Shown: positions 46,639 through 58,559 of the stretch, in pieces
Layout: each line of letters starts with the position of its first letter
Numbering within the stretch: the first letter of the stretch is position 1
The notes under the pieces: generated by a model
The model's database searches: none
Told to the model about the DNA's origin: nothing
What the model saw: only the letters and a program-made list of their open reading frames with translations
Translations under genes and position numbers: made by a program
Source: Hyperoodon ampullatus
Taxonomy: Eukaryota; Chordata; Mammalia; Artiodactyla; Ziphiidae
NCBI GenBank assembly: GCA_949752795.1
Contig: OX457061.1
Location: 124,950,152-125,014,151, forward strand
Length of the DNA: 64,000 nt
Reading direction: 5' to 3'

Positions 46639-47134
46639 TCAAAATTTATTTTAATGTTGAAATTAGAGTATATCAACAGTTCCTTGCTTTAAAAACAAAA
46701 ACATCTAAGTATGTTAAAAAATATCTTCTAGAAGGCATTGCTAACCCAAAGAATGCGGTCATCATTACTCAGTTTTTATTTATCAGAGAATATGTGGGCC
46801 CTTCAAGGCTAACTCTTCTCCCCTAAAAGAAAATGTGGAGGGACTGAGGGCACAGGAGTGAAGGATACAGGTGCTGTCAAGTCGAGGTGGTGCCTGGGGG
46901 GATCCCTGGAGTGTATCATAGCAGGGATCTCTTAGCCCAAATAATTTGTACAAGTGTAAATTAGGTTTTTACATATAAAGTGAATACATAAGAAATCTAA
47001 GTTATACGAATTTTCCAAACTAGGTGAAAACATAGCAAGATAGGAAAAATTTTCTTTTTAAAAATCAGCAAAGTGCCAAATACGTTTCTGTGTTATAATT
47101 CCTGTCCTGAGTGACTTACATCCTTTTGAACAAT
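46639..47134. other. unique DNA, nothing recognised
   Basis: AT-rich; nothing recognised. Confidence 0.5.
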
Positions 47135-47476
47135 AATTTATTGACTTGATGGAAAATATTTAGTCCTCTATCCAGGCACAGATCTAGACATGTGGCATAG
47201 GGCAATGACTAAACATAGAGATCCCTGCCCTCAAGGGGGCCTACTTTCTAGCAGGGGAACAGGCAATAAAAATAATTATAATAAATGAATAAATACATAG
47301 TGTGTTAGAAGATGATAAACACTATGGAAACACACAGAGCAAGCGGGGAGATCAGTTGTCAGGATGGGGAGGCAGTTTGCAGTTTCAGAGAGGACCATTC
47401 CTGTAGACATCATTTCAAAGGTTACAGCTGAGCAACCAAAGGAAGTGAGTGAAAAGAGGAGGAAAAAGACCCAGTT
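47135..47476 (-). repeat. L2-like LINE fragment, antisense
   Basis: 'cctctatccaggcacagatctagacatg', 'atccctgccctcaagggggcctac' and 'gaacaggcaataaaaataattataataaatg' resemble the antisense L2 3' region. The distal part is too diverged to be sure. Confidence 0.55.
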
Positions 47477-47494
47477 AAAAAGTCAGGCTTAGAT

Positions 47495-47705
47495 GGGCCT
47501 CCCTGGTGGCGCAGTGGTTGGGAGTCCGCCTGCCGATGCAGGGGATACGGGTTCGTGCCCCGGTCCGGGAGGATCCCACGTGCCGCGGAGCGGCTGGGCC
47601 CATGAGCCATGGCCTCTGAGCCTGCGCGTCCGGAGCCTGTGCTCCGCAACGGGAGAGGCCACAACAGTGAGAGGCCCGCATACCGCAAAAAAAAAAAAAA
47701 AAAAA
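47495..47705 (+). mobile_element. CHR SINE, tandem copy 1 (younger)
   Basis: Forward copy, close to the CHR pattern of the other intact copies, with intact A box and B box GGTTCGTGCCC and a pure A-tail (A24 from 47687). It is preceded by the target AAAAAGTCAGGCTTAGAT (47477-47494) and followed by a second copy of that target (47706-47720). Confidence 0.97.
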
Positions 47706-47720
47706 AAAAAGTCAGGCTTA

Positions 47721-47922
47721 GGGCTTCCCTGGTGGCGCAGTGGTTGAGAGTCTGCCTGCCGATGCAGGGGACACAGGTTTGTGCCCCGGTCCGGGAAGAT
47801 CCCACATGCCATGGAGCAGCTGGGCCCGTGAGCCATGGCTGGTGAGCCTGCGTGTCTGGAGCCTGTGCTCTGCAACAAGAGAGGCCACAACAGTGAGAGG
47901 CCCGCGTACCACACATACACAA
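47721..47922 (+). mobile_element. CHR SINE, tandem copy 2 (older)
   Basis: Same orientation, starting one base after the second target copy. It is more diverged (B box GGTTTGTGCCC; CCATGGAGCAGC where others have CCGCGGAGCGGC) and its tail is degraded to CACACATACACAAAAAAA. A third target copy, AAAAAGTCAGCCTCAGAT with two differences, follows at 47923-47940. Confidence 0.97.
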
Positions 47923-47940
47923 AAAAAGTCAGCCTCAGAT

Positions 47941-50167
47941 GGAAGAGGAACTGCTCATTTTAACCACAGGTATGAAGGCAGAGCGTGTGATGCGGACGCT
48001 GTTAGGTGGTGGATGTGTGGGTGGCAATCTGTGGATGTTCTTTTCTGATGGCTTTAATTTGCTCAATGAAATAGGCAACAAAATAATCAGCTAAGACAAA
48101 TATGGGGTAGGAGAAGTTGGTAGTTTGAGAAGAAGAGAAGGTATGAAATACCTGTCTAGGAGGGCGACAAACAAATGAGCTAGGAGGATGGATCACGGTC
48201 GTCAGGCAGCATTAAGGGTCCACCAGGACTCACCCAGGCACACCCAACATGGCTCTGTGTTTTCCATCCCCACCATCATGAGTGCTGGTACAAAGCAGAC
48301 AGGGCTACGATGAAACACTTAGTGTATGGGTGAATGCAAGGAGGTGATTAGATAGATTGGAATTTATGCTTCGTAAGAAGAGAAGAGAGACCATGCAAGG
48401 GTTAAAAGGCAACAGAAAGCTATAGAATCAATGGATCAGAGGTTTTGTGGGGGTCAAAGGATGGTCAGTGTCAGATTAATTGTGGGAGTTACTTCCAACT
48501 TTATACGAAGTGATGGTTAGAGTGGGATGGATAAAATGTAGACAGTGGAGGGATTAGTTATTGGTAATGACAAGGGCCATGATTATGACCGTGGGAGAGC
48601 AGGACTGAAGAAGAAAAGACAAGGACAAAAGTAAGCGAAGAGGCACTGAAGTAACCCAGGGAACAGGTCTTCAGAAAGGTCATCCACGTGTATTTCTAAG
48701 TCCCCCAGAATCAACACCAAAATCATGCTGGGGAGAGAGGCAGTAACCCAGGAATTAAAAGTTTAAGGAAATGAGGGAGCCTGAGTCTGGGGTCAGTCGG
48801 TAGCAGCTGCAATTAGGGATAATGAATAACTTTTGGTGACGAGAAGTCCAACGCTGGCATTTTAGGAAGGAGGGAGAGAGGAGCATGGAAGCAGTGACAG
48901 GAAACAATATGACACCTGTAGGACCTTCAGAATCAGCCAGGGACAAGGAGGGCTGGGAGGGAAATGGTTTACCCCTTGAGAAGGCTGCAGGGGAAGGATT
49001 CCTCAAGAGGGATCTCTGGATGGTGCTCAAGGTCTGAACTGCCATTTAAAAAAATATTTCACACTACAAGCTTTATCCTGCCTAGGGGCCAGGCATGGTA
49101 AACATGAGTTGAGGTCCATGGAGAAAACGAGTCTCAATTCAACAACTTTCTCCTCTTGCCCTCCACCTGCCACAGTGTTAGAAATTCTTCCGTGGGGGCT
49201 CAGGAGGCCACCTGGTGTGGGATGCTGATGGCCAGAGAAAGATCACCTTCACTGGGAGGATGTGTCCAGTGTCCCAAACTGAAAGAGACTCTGTGTACAG
49301 TATAAGCCTTATCACACTGTGTGCTTATATATGGAGGGGTAAATCCTCAGAGGATACCAGCAGAACACATCTTGACTCATAAAAGTTAGTCATCAAATTT
49401 CAAAACTGTCTCAGGAAGCACATCAGAAGTGGGTAAAAATTAAATTCCTCCAAACTTGTAAGGGCCTTGCATGTGATAATTCAGCTATTCAAGAGCAGAG
49501 ATTTTAGTTTTATTTTTTCATATGGCAGAACACAATCGGGACCTCTCCACCATTTCCTTTAGCTCTGAAACATGTTTATTCCAAATCCCACAATTTTATG
49601 TAATGTTTATGTACCTTCAACTCTCTACATGTGAAGAAAGGTTTAAATACATCTTTAATTTCACCTCCCTGACTAATGAGTTAAATGAACAAAAAAGTAA
49701 TGAGTGACAGTTGAAAAGTGAGTTATTCATGATAGAGAGAGGGTGGGATAAAATGCTGATAGATTTCTTTGAAAGTGCACTGTTCTTTTTTTTTTTTCAT
49801 AACTTCCTTTAAAGCACACAAGCCTATCTCCATAACAACAAAAAAATACCTTTGCAACACTTTGTAGTAAAAGGATAAAACACTGCTGAGTATTTTCAGA
49901 GTCTTAAAAGATTGCCTTCTAAAGGCTCTATGATAAATAATCCAACTTTTCTTTGAATGTCCCCACCACTTGAAAGATAACCCTAACTAGCTTATATAGT
50001 GACTAGACCGGTCTTTTACATCTCTGGAAGGCTGAGCAACTCTCTTTAATCAAGTACCATTATATGTGTGGGTTGATAAGAAGATGATAGTAAGGATTTT
50101 TTTTTTTTTTCAAATTCAACAGAGGATGCCCCTGTTGACATTTGATTTTTTAAAAATCTTCCTCTAC
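47941..50167. other. about 2.2 kb unique or unrecognised old repeat DNA
   Basis: 48000-48850 is purine-rich and reads like a heavily diverged interspersed repeat, but I cannot name it. No coding frame of note beyond a 102-codon frame that runs out of the SINE. A T-tract lies at 50097-50110. Confidence 0.4.
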
Positions 50168-50384
50168 GGGCTTCCCTGGTGGCGCAGTGGTTGAGAGTCC
50201 TCCTGCCGATGCAGGGGACACGGGTTCGTGCCCCGGTCCGGGAAGATCCCACATGCCGCGGAGCGGCTGGGCCCGTGAGCCATGGCCGCTGAGCCTGCGC
50301 GTCCGGAGCCTGTGCTCCGCAACGGGAGAGGCCACAACAGTGAGAGGCCCACATACGGCAAAAACAAAACAAAACAAAACAAAA
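50168..50384 (+). mobile_element. CHR SINE, left member of an inverted pair
   Basis: Forward copy with intact A box and B box GGTTCGTGCCC. The tail is (CAAAA)n/(AAAAC)n instead of pure A. No clear target duplication is visible. It faces the reverse copy at 50523-50728 across about 138 bp. Confidence 0.97.
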
Positions 50385-50522
50385 CTCTGCACTTAGTCTT
50401 GCAAAGAAAACTTCCTTATCACTGCCAACTCTCTCACAATTCAAAGCCTGGATTTGTCCTCACTGTGACTTGGAATTCTTAAGATGGCAGAGATGATACA
50501 TCATTCAACTCCTCTCTTTACA

Positions 50523-50728
50523 CTTTTTTTTTTTTGCAGTACGGCAGGCCTCTCACTGCTGTGGCCTCTCCCATTGAGGAGCACAGGCTCCGGACGCGCA
50601 GGCCCAGCGGCCATGGCTCACGGGTCCAGCCGCCCCGCGGCATGTGGGATCTTCCCGGACCGGGGCATGAACCTGTGTCCCCTGCATCGGCAGGCAGACT
50701 CTCAACCACTGCACCACCAGGGAAGCCC
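50523..50728 (-). mobile_element. CHR SINE, right member of an inverted pair
   Basis: Reverse copy with a T-tract at its left end, ending ...CCAGGGAAGCCC. Target duplication CTCTTTACA at 50514-50522 and 50729-50737. B box on the minus strand reads GGTTCATGCCC. Confidence 0.97.
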
Positions 50729-50737
50729 CTCTTTACA

Positions 50738-51224
50738 TATTTTTTAACACTTGTTTTCCATTAAATTTTAAAAGATATTTATTTTGTTTAACAGTCAATC
50801 AGTCATTATGATCTAATGAAAGATTAAAACCCATTGATAAACAACCAATGGATGTCTCCCATGTATCATTTCTCTTCAAATCATGACTGATCCCTAGAGG
50901 TAAATATATAGAAGTTTTGATAGAAAGAGCATCTTGATGGAAAGTTAGTGTGAGGAATTGCTTAACTTCTATTAGGTCCTATCTAATTAAGTTTCAGTTT
51001 AAAAATCTCAGAAATGTTTGTGTTGATTAGTAGAGCATTAATCATATGAGCAGCTACTTTCTGACAGAAGAAATGTTTACTTGATCATGAAACTGTATCC
51101 ACATAATTCAAACCTGTCTATATAACAGTTGAGTAGATACATAAGCAAGATATTTGTCTCACTACTAGAAAAAGCAACGTGCTGATATTCTTTCCAGATG
51201 AAAACTGCTCACAGTAAATATACT
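50738..51224. other. unique DNA, nothing recognised
   Basis: AT-rich, nothing recognised. Confidence 0.5.
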
Positions 51225-51365
51225 GAGCCCCAGTTCGCTCGGCTGTAACTGAAACAGTAAGTATCTTTCTCAGAGTTATTGTGAGGACCGAATGAGATAA
51301 TGCTCATAAAACGCTTAGCAAATCGTGTAGTACATATATTAATTAAATACAATTAGATGTTAGCT
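51225..51365 (+). repeat. MIR SINE fragment
   Basis: 'gccccagttcgctcggctgtaactg' then 'cagagttattgtgaggaccgaatgagataatgctcataaaacgcttagc' follows the MIR core and distal part. Confidence 0.75.
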
Positions 51366-51664
51366 CCATGAAAACAATTAAGTGTTAGCTATCATTGCTC
51401 TTTATATGACTACTAATATGTGCTCCCAGTCCTAGCTTGGAGATTCTGTTACAACCTGTTCCTGGGTTGTCTTCTTGAGTATCCTATGGTATACTTCTTC
51501 CACTTTAGCCCAGTGATTATGCTCAGCTCCTTGCCTTTGTTCCTGCTGTTTCTTGATCCAAAACATTCTTCCTCAGCCTATCCATACCCATCACACCCAT
51601 TCTTTGGGATGCCACCTCAACCCCGCCCCGGCTCTCACCATCCGTATTTGCTACGGATGACTGC
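51366..51664. other. unique DNA, nothing recognised
   Basis: Nothing recognised. Confidence 0.5.
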
Positions 51665-52245
51665 ACAATGAGCTACTACCCCAATCCTGGTGGCTTGACA
51701 GAACACTTGCTATCTCTCTAGGTCCAGAGTTCAGGTGTGGCTTCCCTGCGTTCCCTGTTTCAGGTTCTCAGGGGCTGTAATCAAGGTGATGCTGGGGCTA
51801 CAGCCTCCTCTCCAGGATGGAGGGTGGGCTGTGTCTCCATGTCTCTCCTGGGGCTGGTCCCAGGAGGCAGTTCCTTCCAGGCTGTTGATGTGGGAGCCTT
51901 GCTGCTTCCACAGTGTTGGCAGATGCCTCTCAGCTCTCTGGCACAATGCAAATCTCCAACATGGCAGGATTTTTTTGGTTTTTTTTAATTAAAAAAAAAC
52001 AAAACAAAACTATCAAAGTGTACAAGCTTAGAATAGAAAGAGAAAGCCAGCAAGAGCAAGGTCACAGTCTTTTGTAGTGCAACTAAGCCAGGGGGATTTC
52101 ATTACTTTGCCTTATGCTCCTTGTTAGAAGCAAGTCTCTAGCCCTCACCCCCTCTCAAAGGGACGGGTATGAATACCAGGAAGTAGGAACCCTTGGGCAC
52201 CATCTTTAACAGCTATCTGTTATCATCTCACCTTCAAACCACCTC
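51665..52245 (-). repeat. old LTR/MER-class interspersed repeat, antisense
   Basis: The block order 'ctaccccaatcctggtggcttgac', 'caggtgtggcttccctg', 'cagttccttccaggctgttg', 'atgaataccaggaagtagg', 'caccatctttaacagc' is one I know from a widespread old mammalian repeat ('...cacaagggtgtgaataccaggaggcggggatcattgggggccatctta...'), but I cannot name the family. An A/T-tract (51968-52012) interrupts it and may mark a later small insertion. Paired 71-85-codon frames on both strands are incidental. Confidence 0.5.
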
Positions 52246-53799
52246 TGACTATTCAGCTGCTACAAACTTTTATGGAAATAATTAGGAAATTAGTGGTTAA
52301 TTTACTTTCCAGTTTCAACTGGTCTCAAACCCTTAGAATTTTGAAAGCACTAATATCTAGATTCACAGTTTTTAATGTGTCATAAAATTGCATGCTTTTT
52401 TCCCAACAATATTATATGTCGTCACATGCCTCTATATCTCTGGGAGAGTTTAGTACAAATGGTGGATTAAATAAATAGTAGTTGAAAGAGCAAATATGAT
52501 TTCTCACTGATAAACAATCTGGATGATGGAATTCTAACACACTTCCATGAAAGATATTCATATCTCCAGAAAGAAAAAAAATATTTATCTTTTTCTATAA
52601 AAATGCTACTTTTAACATATTAATACAAAAGCAAACTGGCCTATATTCCCTGTCTTTGCAACACAATATGTTTTCTATAAAAACAAAATTATGTGACTTC
52701 AACTATGAGATACTGTATTATAATTGTTTACAAGAACAAAGGAGCAAAGAAGACAAACTTCTTTTAAAGATTTTAGAATTACTTTGTGATAATAAAAATT
52801 TAGGCCTTTTTACCATTTTTCCTTCACTCCAGTGGATGTATTTACAGAAAAGAAAATTTAAATCACTTTTAAACAGCACAAATCATGTATGATATATGTC
52901 ACCTATAAGGATTATATCTTTCAAATGCTAAAAATGATTAATATAAATTACTACAGAGATCTTCCCTCTAAAACATTAACATCCCATTAATATAGCTTTA
53001 AATAAGCCTATAAACTAAAAGAAATTAGTCTTAAATTAAGGCTAAAATATTTTTATTCTAAATAGCCTAATGACCTACTTTTCTTCTAATAACTAGATCT
53101 GGCAAGTAACACAAAAAATAGAAGGATTGCTTCATATGAATCTAGACTGGACCATGTAATTGGAATTTGATTAGAGAGGTAAAATCAATAAAATCTCTTG
53201 AGCTGTATGTTTAGACATATTACACTTTCAAAACTGTACCCTATTCCTTTCTGACCACATTTACATTGGGATTAAATAATACACTTTAAATTCCTCTTAC
53301 GTCACTAAAAATTGGAATAATGCTGTTAAAATCTTAATTAATTCAGATGAATTCATGTAATTCCAAGGATGCTAGATAATTATTATAATCTAGAAATATT
53401 TAGCAATAAAAGAAATGCTGATCAAAAGGAACAAAGTAAAAGCATTAATATTATTTGTAACTTTTCTCAAAACCAATGAAAGCAACTACAGGAAGATAAA
53501 TAAATAAATAAAGGGTGAGGGCTCCACTCTCAATGGGACACAAAATATCCCTCAAGCTGATATATTTCTCCTCGACTCTCAAGTAAAATTCAAATTTCAT
53601 TAAAGGTATTATCAGGAAACAATAAAGCTCTCAGAAGAAAAGAAAGGTGAATATTATTGTGTCCTTGGAATGGGAAAGATTTCTCAAACCTAACACAAAA
53701 GCATGAACAATACACTAACTCTAAAGAAAAATTTGGTAAACGAACCACTTTAAAATCAAAGAGTTCTTTCCAGCAAACATCACACTGAGACTTCCACTT
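52246..53799. other. unique AT-rich DNA, nothing recognised
   Basis: A 78-codon plus frame and a 76-codon minus frame show no recognisable motif. Confidence 0.45.
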
Positions 53800-55570
53800 C
53801 TGTTTAGCACAGAAAGTCACAAGAGAAAATTGTCACTATCCAAATGACAAGAACAAGCTGAGAAGCTACAAACTCATATCTTAAACCCACTGGAGAGCTG
53901 AGAAGGCAAAGAAACATGAATTTACTAAACTCACTTAAATTTACTAAAGAGGGAGGACAGGAAAACTATGAGAGAAAGTCTCCGAGGACCCCCACTGCAT
54001 ACCAGGGAGAGGATACATATGGCTGGAGGAGGGTCAGGAGAGCTGAGAGGCACCACCCGAGGCACAGACACATCACATTTGTGCAAGATTCAGGATAGAG
54101 TTCTAGGATGAGGAGAATCCTCAGGCCCTCTAATCCCTAACTTTGCAAAGAGGCCCTCATCTGGCCTACATAGCAGCTGAAGCCAATGGAGAAAAATCCA
54201 GAAAACCCATTTAGCTACAAATGTGATTCAACTCCCAACACTAGCACTCTGACGAAAGGGGCAAGTTGATGACTGAGCAGAAATTGTATTTACTTCAGTC
54301 TCTACTGCTCTCTAATGTACAATGTATGGTATAGAATAAAACATTATGATTCTTTCAATAGACTTACTAGCAGTCTGGCCCATCACCAAAAAAAAAAACA
54401 GTCAACATACACTTGGGTCAACAGAAATTATTCAAGGTGAAATATAAGGAGCAAAAACGAATAAGCAAAAAAGAATAAAATACTCTTTGGAACAGTATCA
54501 AATCAACTACCATAGGTATAATTGGAGTCAAAAAGAGAAGAGATTAAAAATAAGGCAAAAATTTGAAAAACACACAAATTATAAATCAACTATACTTCAA
54601 TTAAAAAATTAAATAAATAAAAAAATAAAGTTGTATGAACATTAGTGGACAAAAAAATAGAATCACTTTGCTGTACACTTGAAAGCAATACAACATTGTA
54701 AATAAACTGTACTTCAATTTAAAAAATTAAATTAAATAAAGTTGCTATGCACATTAGTAGACAAAAAAAATTTAAAACACAATGGCCAAGAGTTTTCCAA
54801 AGTCGATGAAATCAACAAACCACATATCAAAATTTAATAAAACATTAGGCAGAATAAATAAATCACACCTAGGCCCATCATAGTCAAACTGCTGAAATCC
54901 AAAGATACAAGATCGAATTTTAAAATCAATCAGAGAACAAAAGATAGGTTATATTTTTATATATCATGTCACAGGTATAAAAATGATAGCTGAAGTCTCA
55001 ACAGAAACAATGAAGGCCAGAAAAAATGGCACAGTTTCTTTACAGTACTAAAAGAAAAAAACAATTGTTAGCCTAGAGCCTATAACTAGTAAAAATGTCC
55101 TTTTCAAATAGAGGAAAAGAAAAATGTGTTTAGATTAATCATATTAAAGAATGATTGCTGTCGTTTAAATAATTACAAAGGTTTGTACTGATGTTTATGC
55201 AGGAGTTACTCTGTAATTGCTGTATCTAGAAAATCTTTTCACTGATTTATATTCCTAAATTCTGCAGGATTTTCTAGTGAACAGGTAAGATTGTAGAGAA
55301 TGAATACGTTTTTTCAAATGTCTGAAAAAGGTTGCACTGAAGAAAAATAAGGGATTGTGTAAAATGAGAGCATTAGACTGACTCAAGTTTTCTTTGACTT
55401 TAAAATAACTGTACTAACATTGTTTATTTTGAATGTACTGTTTAAACCACAAGGTTTAGAAATATTAACTATCCCTGAAGTGAGTTCAAACAATCCCAAA
55501 CCATTGAAACTTATTACTAAAATGAATGGAGCTGATTCTCGTTTGTTCTCAAATATTCTCAAATAACATA
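53800..55570 (+). mobile_element. ancient L1-derived sequence with L1 tails
   Basis: 54830-55130 ('cacacctaggcccatcatagtcaaactgctgaaatcc...aacaatgaaggccagaaaaaatgg') matches old L1 (L1M/HAL1-like) sequence. 53800-54570 is A-rich and compatible with an old L1 5' part but is less certain. Embedded L1 3' tails sit at 54575-54770. Confidence 0.5.
54575..54770 (+). repeat. duplicated L1 3' tail units
   Basis: Two units of about 115 bp each contain an L1 terminus ('caactatacttcaattaaaaaa' / 'aaactgtacttcaatttaaaaaa') followed by 'ataaagttg-tatg-acattagt-gacaaaaaaa'. Equivalent landmarks are 111-117 bp apart. The second unit also holds 'gaatcactttgctgtacactt'. Confidence 0.75.
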
Positions 55571-58525
55571 GGTTCTTTGAGAAGATAAACAAAATTGATA
55601 AATCATTAGCCAGACTCATCAAGAAAAAAGAGGGAGAAGACTCAAATCAATAAAACTAGAAATGAAAAAGGAGAAGTAACAACTGACACCGTAGAAATAC
55701 AAAGCATCCTAAGAGACTACTACAAGCAACTCTATGCCAATAAAATGGACAATCTGGAAGAAATGGACAAATTCTTAGAAAGCTATAACCTTCCAAGACT
55801 GAACCAGGAAGAAATAGAAAATATGAATAGACCAATCACAAGTAATGAAATTGAAACTGTGATTAAAAATCTTCCAACAAACAAAAGTCCAGGACCAGAT
55901 GGCTTCACAGCTGAATTCTATCAAACATTTAGAGAAGGGCTAACACCCATCCTTCTCAAACTCTTCCAAAAATTTGCAGAGGAAGGAACACTCCCAAACT
56001 CATTCTATGAGGCCACTGCCATCCTGATACCAAAACCAGACAGACACTACAAAAAAAAGAAAATTATAGACTAATATCACTGATGAACATAGATGTAAAA
56101 ATCCTCAACAAAATACTAGCAAACAGAATCCAACAACACATTAACAGGATCATACACCATGATCAAGTGGGATTCATCCAAGGGATGCAAGGGTTCTTCA
56201 ATAAACGCAAATCAATCAATGTGATACAACATATTAACAAATTGAAGGAGAAAAACCATATGATCATCTCAATAGATGCAGAAAAAGCTTTTGACAAAAG
56301 TCAACACCCATTTATGATAAAAACTCTCCTGAAAGTGGGCATATAGGGAACCTACCTCAATATAATAAAGGCCATATACAACAAACCCACAGCCAACATC
56401 ATTCTCAATGGTGAAAAACTGTAAGCATTTCCTCTAAGATCAGGAACAAGACAAGGATGTCCACTCTCGCTACTATTATTCAACATAGTTTTGGAAGTCC
56501 TAGCCATGGCAATCAGAGAAGAAAAAGAAATAAAAGGAATACAAATTTGAAAAGAAGAAGTAAAACTGTCACTGTCTGTAGATGACATGACACTATATGT
56601 AGAGAATCCTAAACATGCCACCAGAAAACTACTAGAGCTCATCAATGAATTTGGTAAAGTTGCAGGATACAAAATTAATGCACAGAAATCTCTTGCATTC
56701 CTATACACTAATTATGAAAAATCTGAAAGAGAAATTAAGGAAACACTCCCATCTACCATTGCAACAAAAAGAATAAAATACCTAGGAATAAACCTACCCA
56801 GGGAGACAAAAGACCCGTATGCAGAAAACTGTAAGACACAAATGAAAGAAATGAAAGATGATACAAACAGATGGAGAGATATACCATGTTCTTAGATTGG
56901 AAGAATCAATATTATGAAAATGACTATACTACCCAAAGCAATCTACAGTTTCGGTGCAATTCCTATCAAATTATCAGTAGCAGTTTTTACACAATTAGAA
57001 CAAAAAATCTTAAAATGTGTATGGAGACACAAAAGACCCCAAATAGCCAAAGCAGTGTGAGGGAAAAACACAGAGCTGGAGGAATCAGACTCCCTGACTT
57101 CAGACTATACGACAAAGCTACAGTAATCAAGACAATATGGTACTGGCACAAAAACAGAAATATAGATCAATGGAACAGGATAGAAAGCCCAGAGATAAAC
57201 CCACAGACCTATGGTCAACTAATCTATGACAAAGGAGGCAAGGATATACAATGGAGAAAAGACAGTCTCTTCAATAAGTGGTGCTGGGAAAACTGGACAG
57301 CTACAGTTTACATTTACAGTTTCATTACAGAATGAAATTAGAACACTCCCTAACACATACACAAAAATAAACTCAAAATGGATTAGAGACCTAAATGTAA
57401 GACTGAACACTATAAAACAGAGGAAAACATAGGAAGAACACTCTTTGCCATAAATCACAGCAAGATCTTTTTTGATCTATCTCCTGAAGTAATGGAAATA
57501 AAAATAAACAAATGGGACCTAATGAAACTTAAAAGCTTTTGCAAGGCAAAGAAAACTACAAAGAAGACAAAAAAACAACGCACAGAATGGGAGAAAATAT
57601 TTGCAAACGAATCAACAGACAAACGATTAATCTCCAAACTATATAAACAGCTCATGCAGCTCAATATTAAAAAAACAAAGAACCCAATCCAAAAATGGGC
57701 AGAAGACCTAAATAGACATTTCTCCAAAGTAGACATACAGATGGCCAAGAAGCACATGAAAAGCTGCTCAACATCACTAATTATTAGAGAAATGCAAATC
57801 AAAACTACAATGAGGTATCACCTTACACCAGTTAGAATGGGCATCATCAGAAAATCTACAAACAACAAATGCTGGAGAGGGTGTGGAGAAAAGGGAATCC
57901 TCTTGCACTGCTGGTGGGAATGTAAATTGATACAGCCTCTATGGAGAACAGTATGGAGGTTCCTTAAAAAAATAAAAATAGAATTACCATATGACCCAGC
58001 AATCCACTACTGGGCGTATACCCAGAGAAAACCATAATTCAAAAAGACACATGCACACCAATGTTCATTGCAGCACTATTTACAATAGCCAGGACATGGA
58101 AGCAACCTAAATGCCCATCAACAGACGAATGGATAAAGAAGATGTGGTACATATACACAGTGGAACATTTCTCAGCCATAAAAAGGAACGAAATTGGGTC
58201 ATTTGTTGAGACATGGATGGATCTAGAGACTGTCATACCGAGTGAAGTGAGTCAGAAAGAGAAAAACAAATATCGTATATTAATGCATATATGTAGAAAC
58301 TAGAAAAATGGTACAGAAGAACCGGTTTGCAGTGCAGAAATTGAGACACAGATGTAAAGAACAAACATTGGACACTAAGGGGGGAAAGTGGTGGCGGGTG
58401 GTGGTGTGATGAATTGGGGGATTGGGATTGACAAATATACACTAATATGTATAAAATGTATGACTAATAAGAACCTGCTGTATAAAAAATAAAATAAAAT
58501 AAAATTCAAAAATTCAAAAAAAAGG
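55571..58525 (+). mobile_element. 5'-truncated L1 (2.95 kb) with TSD
   Basis: Begins inside ORF2 upstream of the reverse transcriptase and runs through the ORF2 end, the 3' UTR (about 58305-58480) and an A-rich (AAAAT)n tail. Target duplication AAATAACAT at 55561-55569 and 58526-58534. The 3' UTR has a G-rich tract and the 'gaacctgctgtataaaaaat' terminus, the same 3' UTR type as the small insertion at 43 kb. ORF1 and the endonuclease are absent because of 5' truncation. Confidence 0.93.
55600..58303 (+). pseudogene. L1 ORF2 reverse transcriptase and C-terminus, multiply broken
   Basis: The full ORF2 protein nicks target DNA and reverse-transcribes L1 RNA; this copy cannot. Visible parts in order: [19 protein letters not shown] (55880-55940), [20 protein letters not shown] (56120-56180), the catalytic region where LSLFADDM of active L1 is replaced by LSLSVDDM (about 56565-56590), [28 protein letters not shown] (57130-57180), and the cysteine-rich [19 protein letters not shown] (57865-57930). 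Breaks include a frameshift near the A-run at 56050, in-frame stops at 56344-56346, 56422-56424, 56548-56550 and 56893-56895, and further shifts before 58061. Confidence 0.92.
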
Positions 58526-58559
58526 AAATAACATGGACATAGATTAAAAGAGTCAATAA

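Noticed and set aside
47422..47922. 166-codon minus-strand frame with internally repeated peptide
   Set aside because: The repetition is the translation of the two tandem CHR SINEs, not a protein repeat family.
47477..47940. Regularly repeated units considered as a CRISPR-like or satellite array
   Set aside because: The units are two SINEs with A-tails and target duplications; only two copies, and the organism is a mammal.
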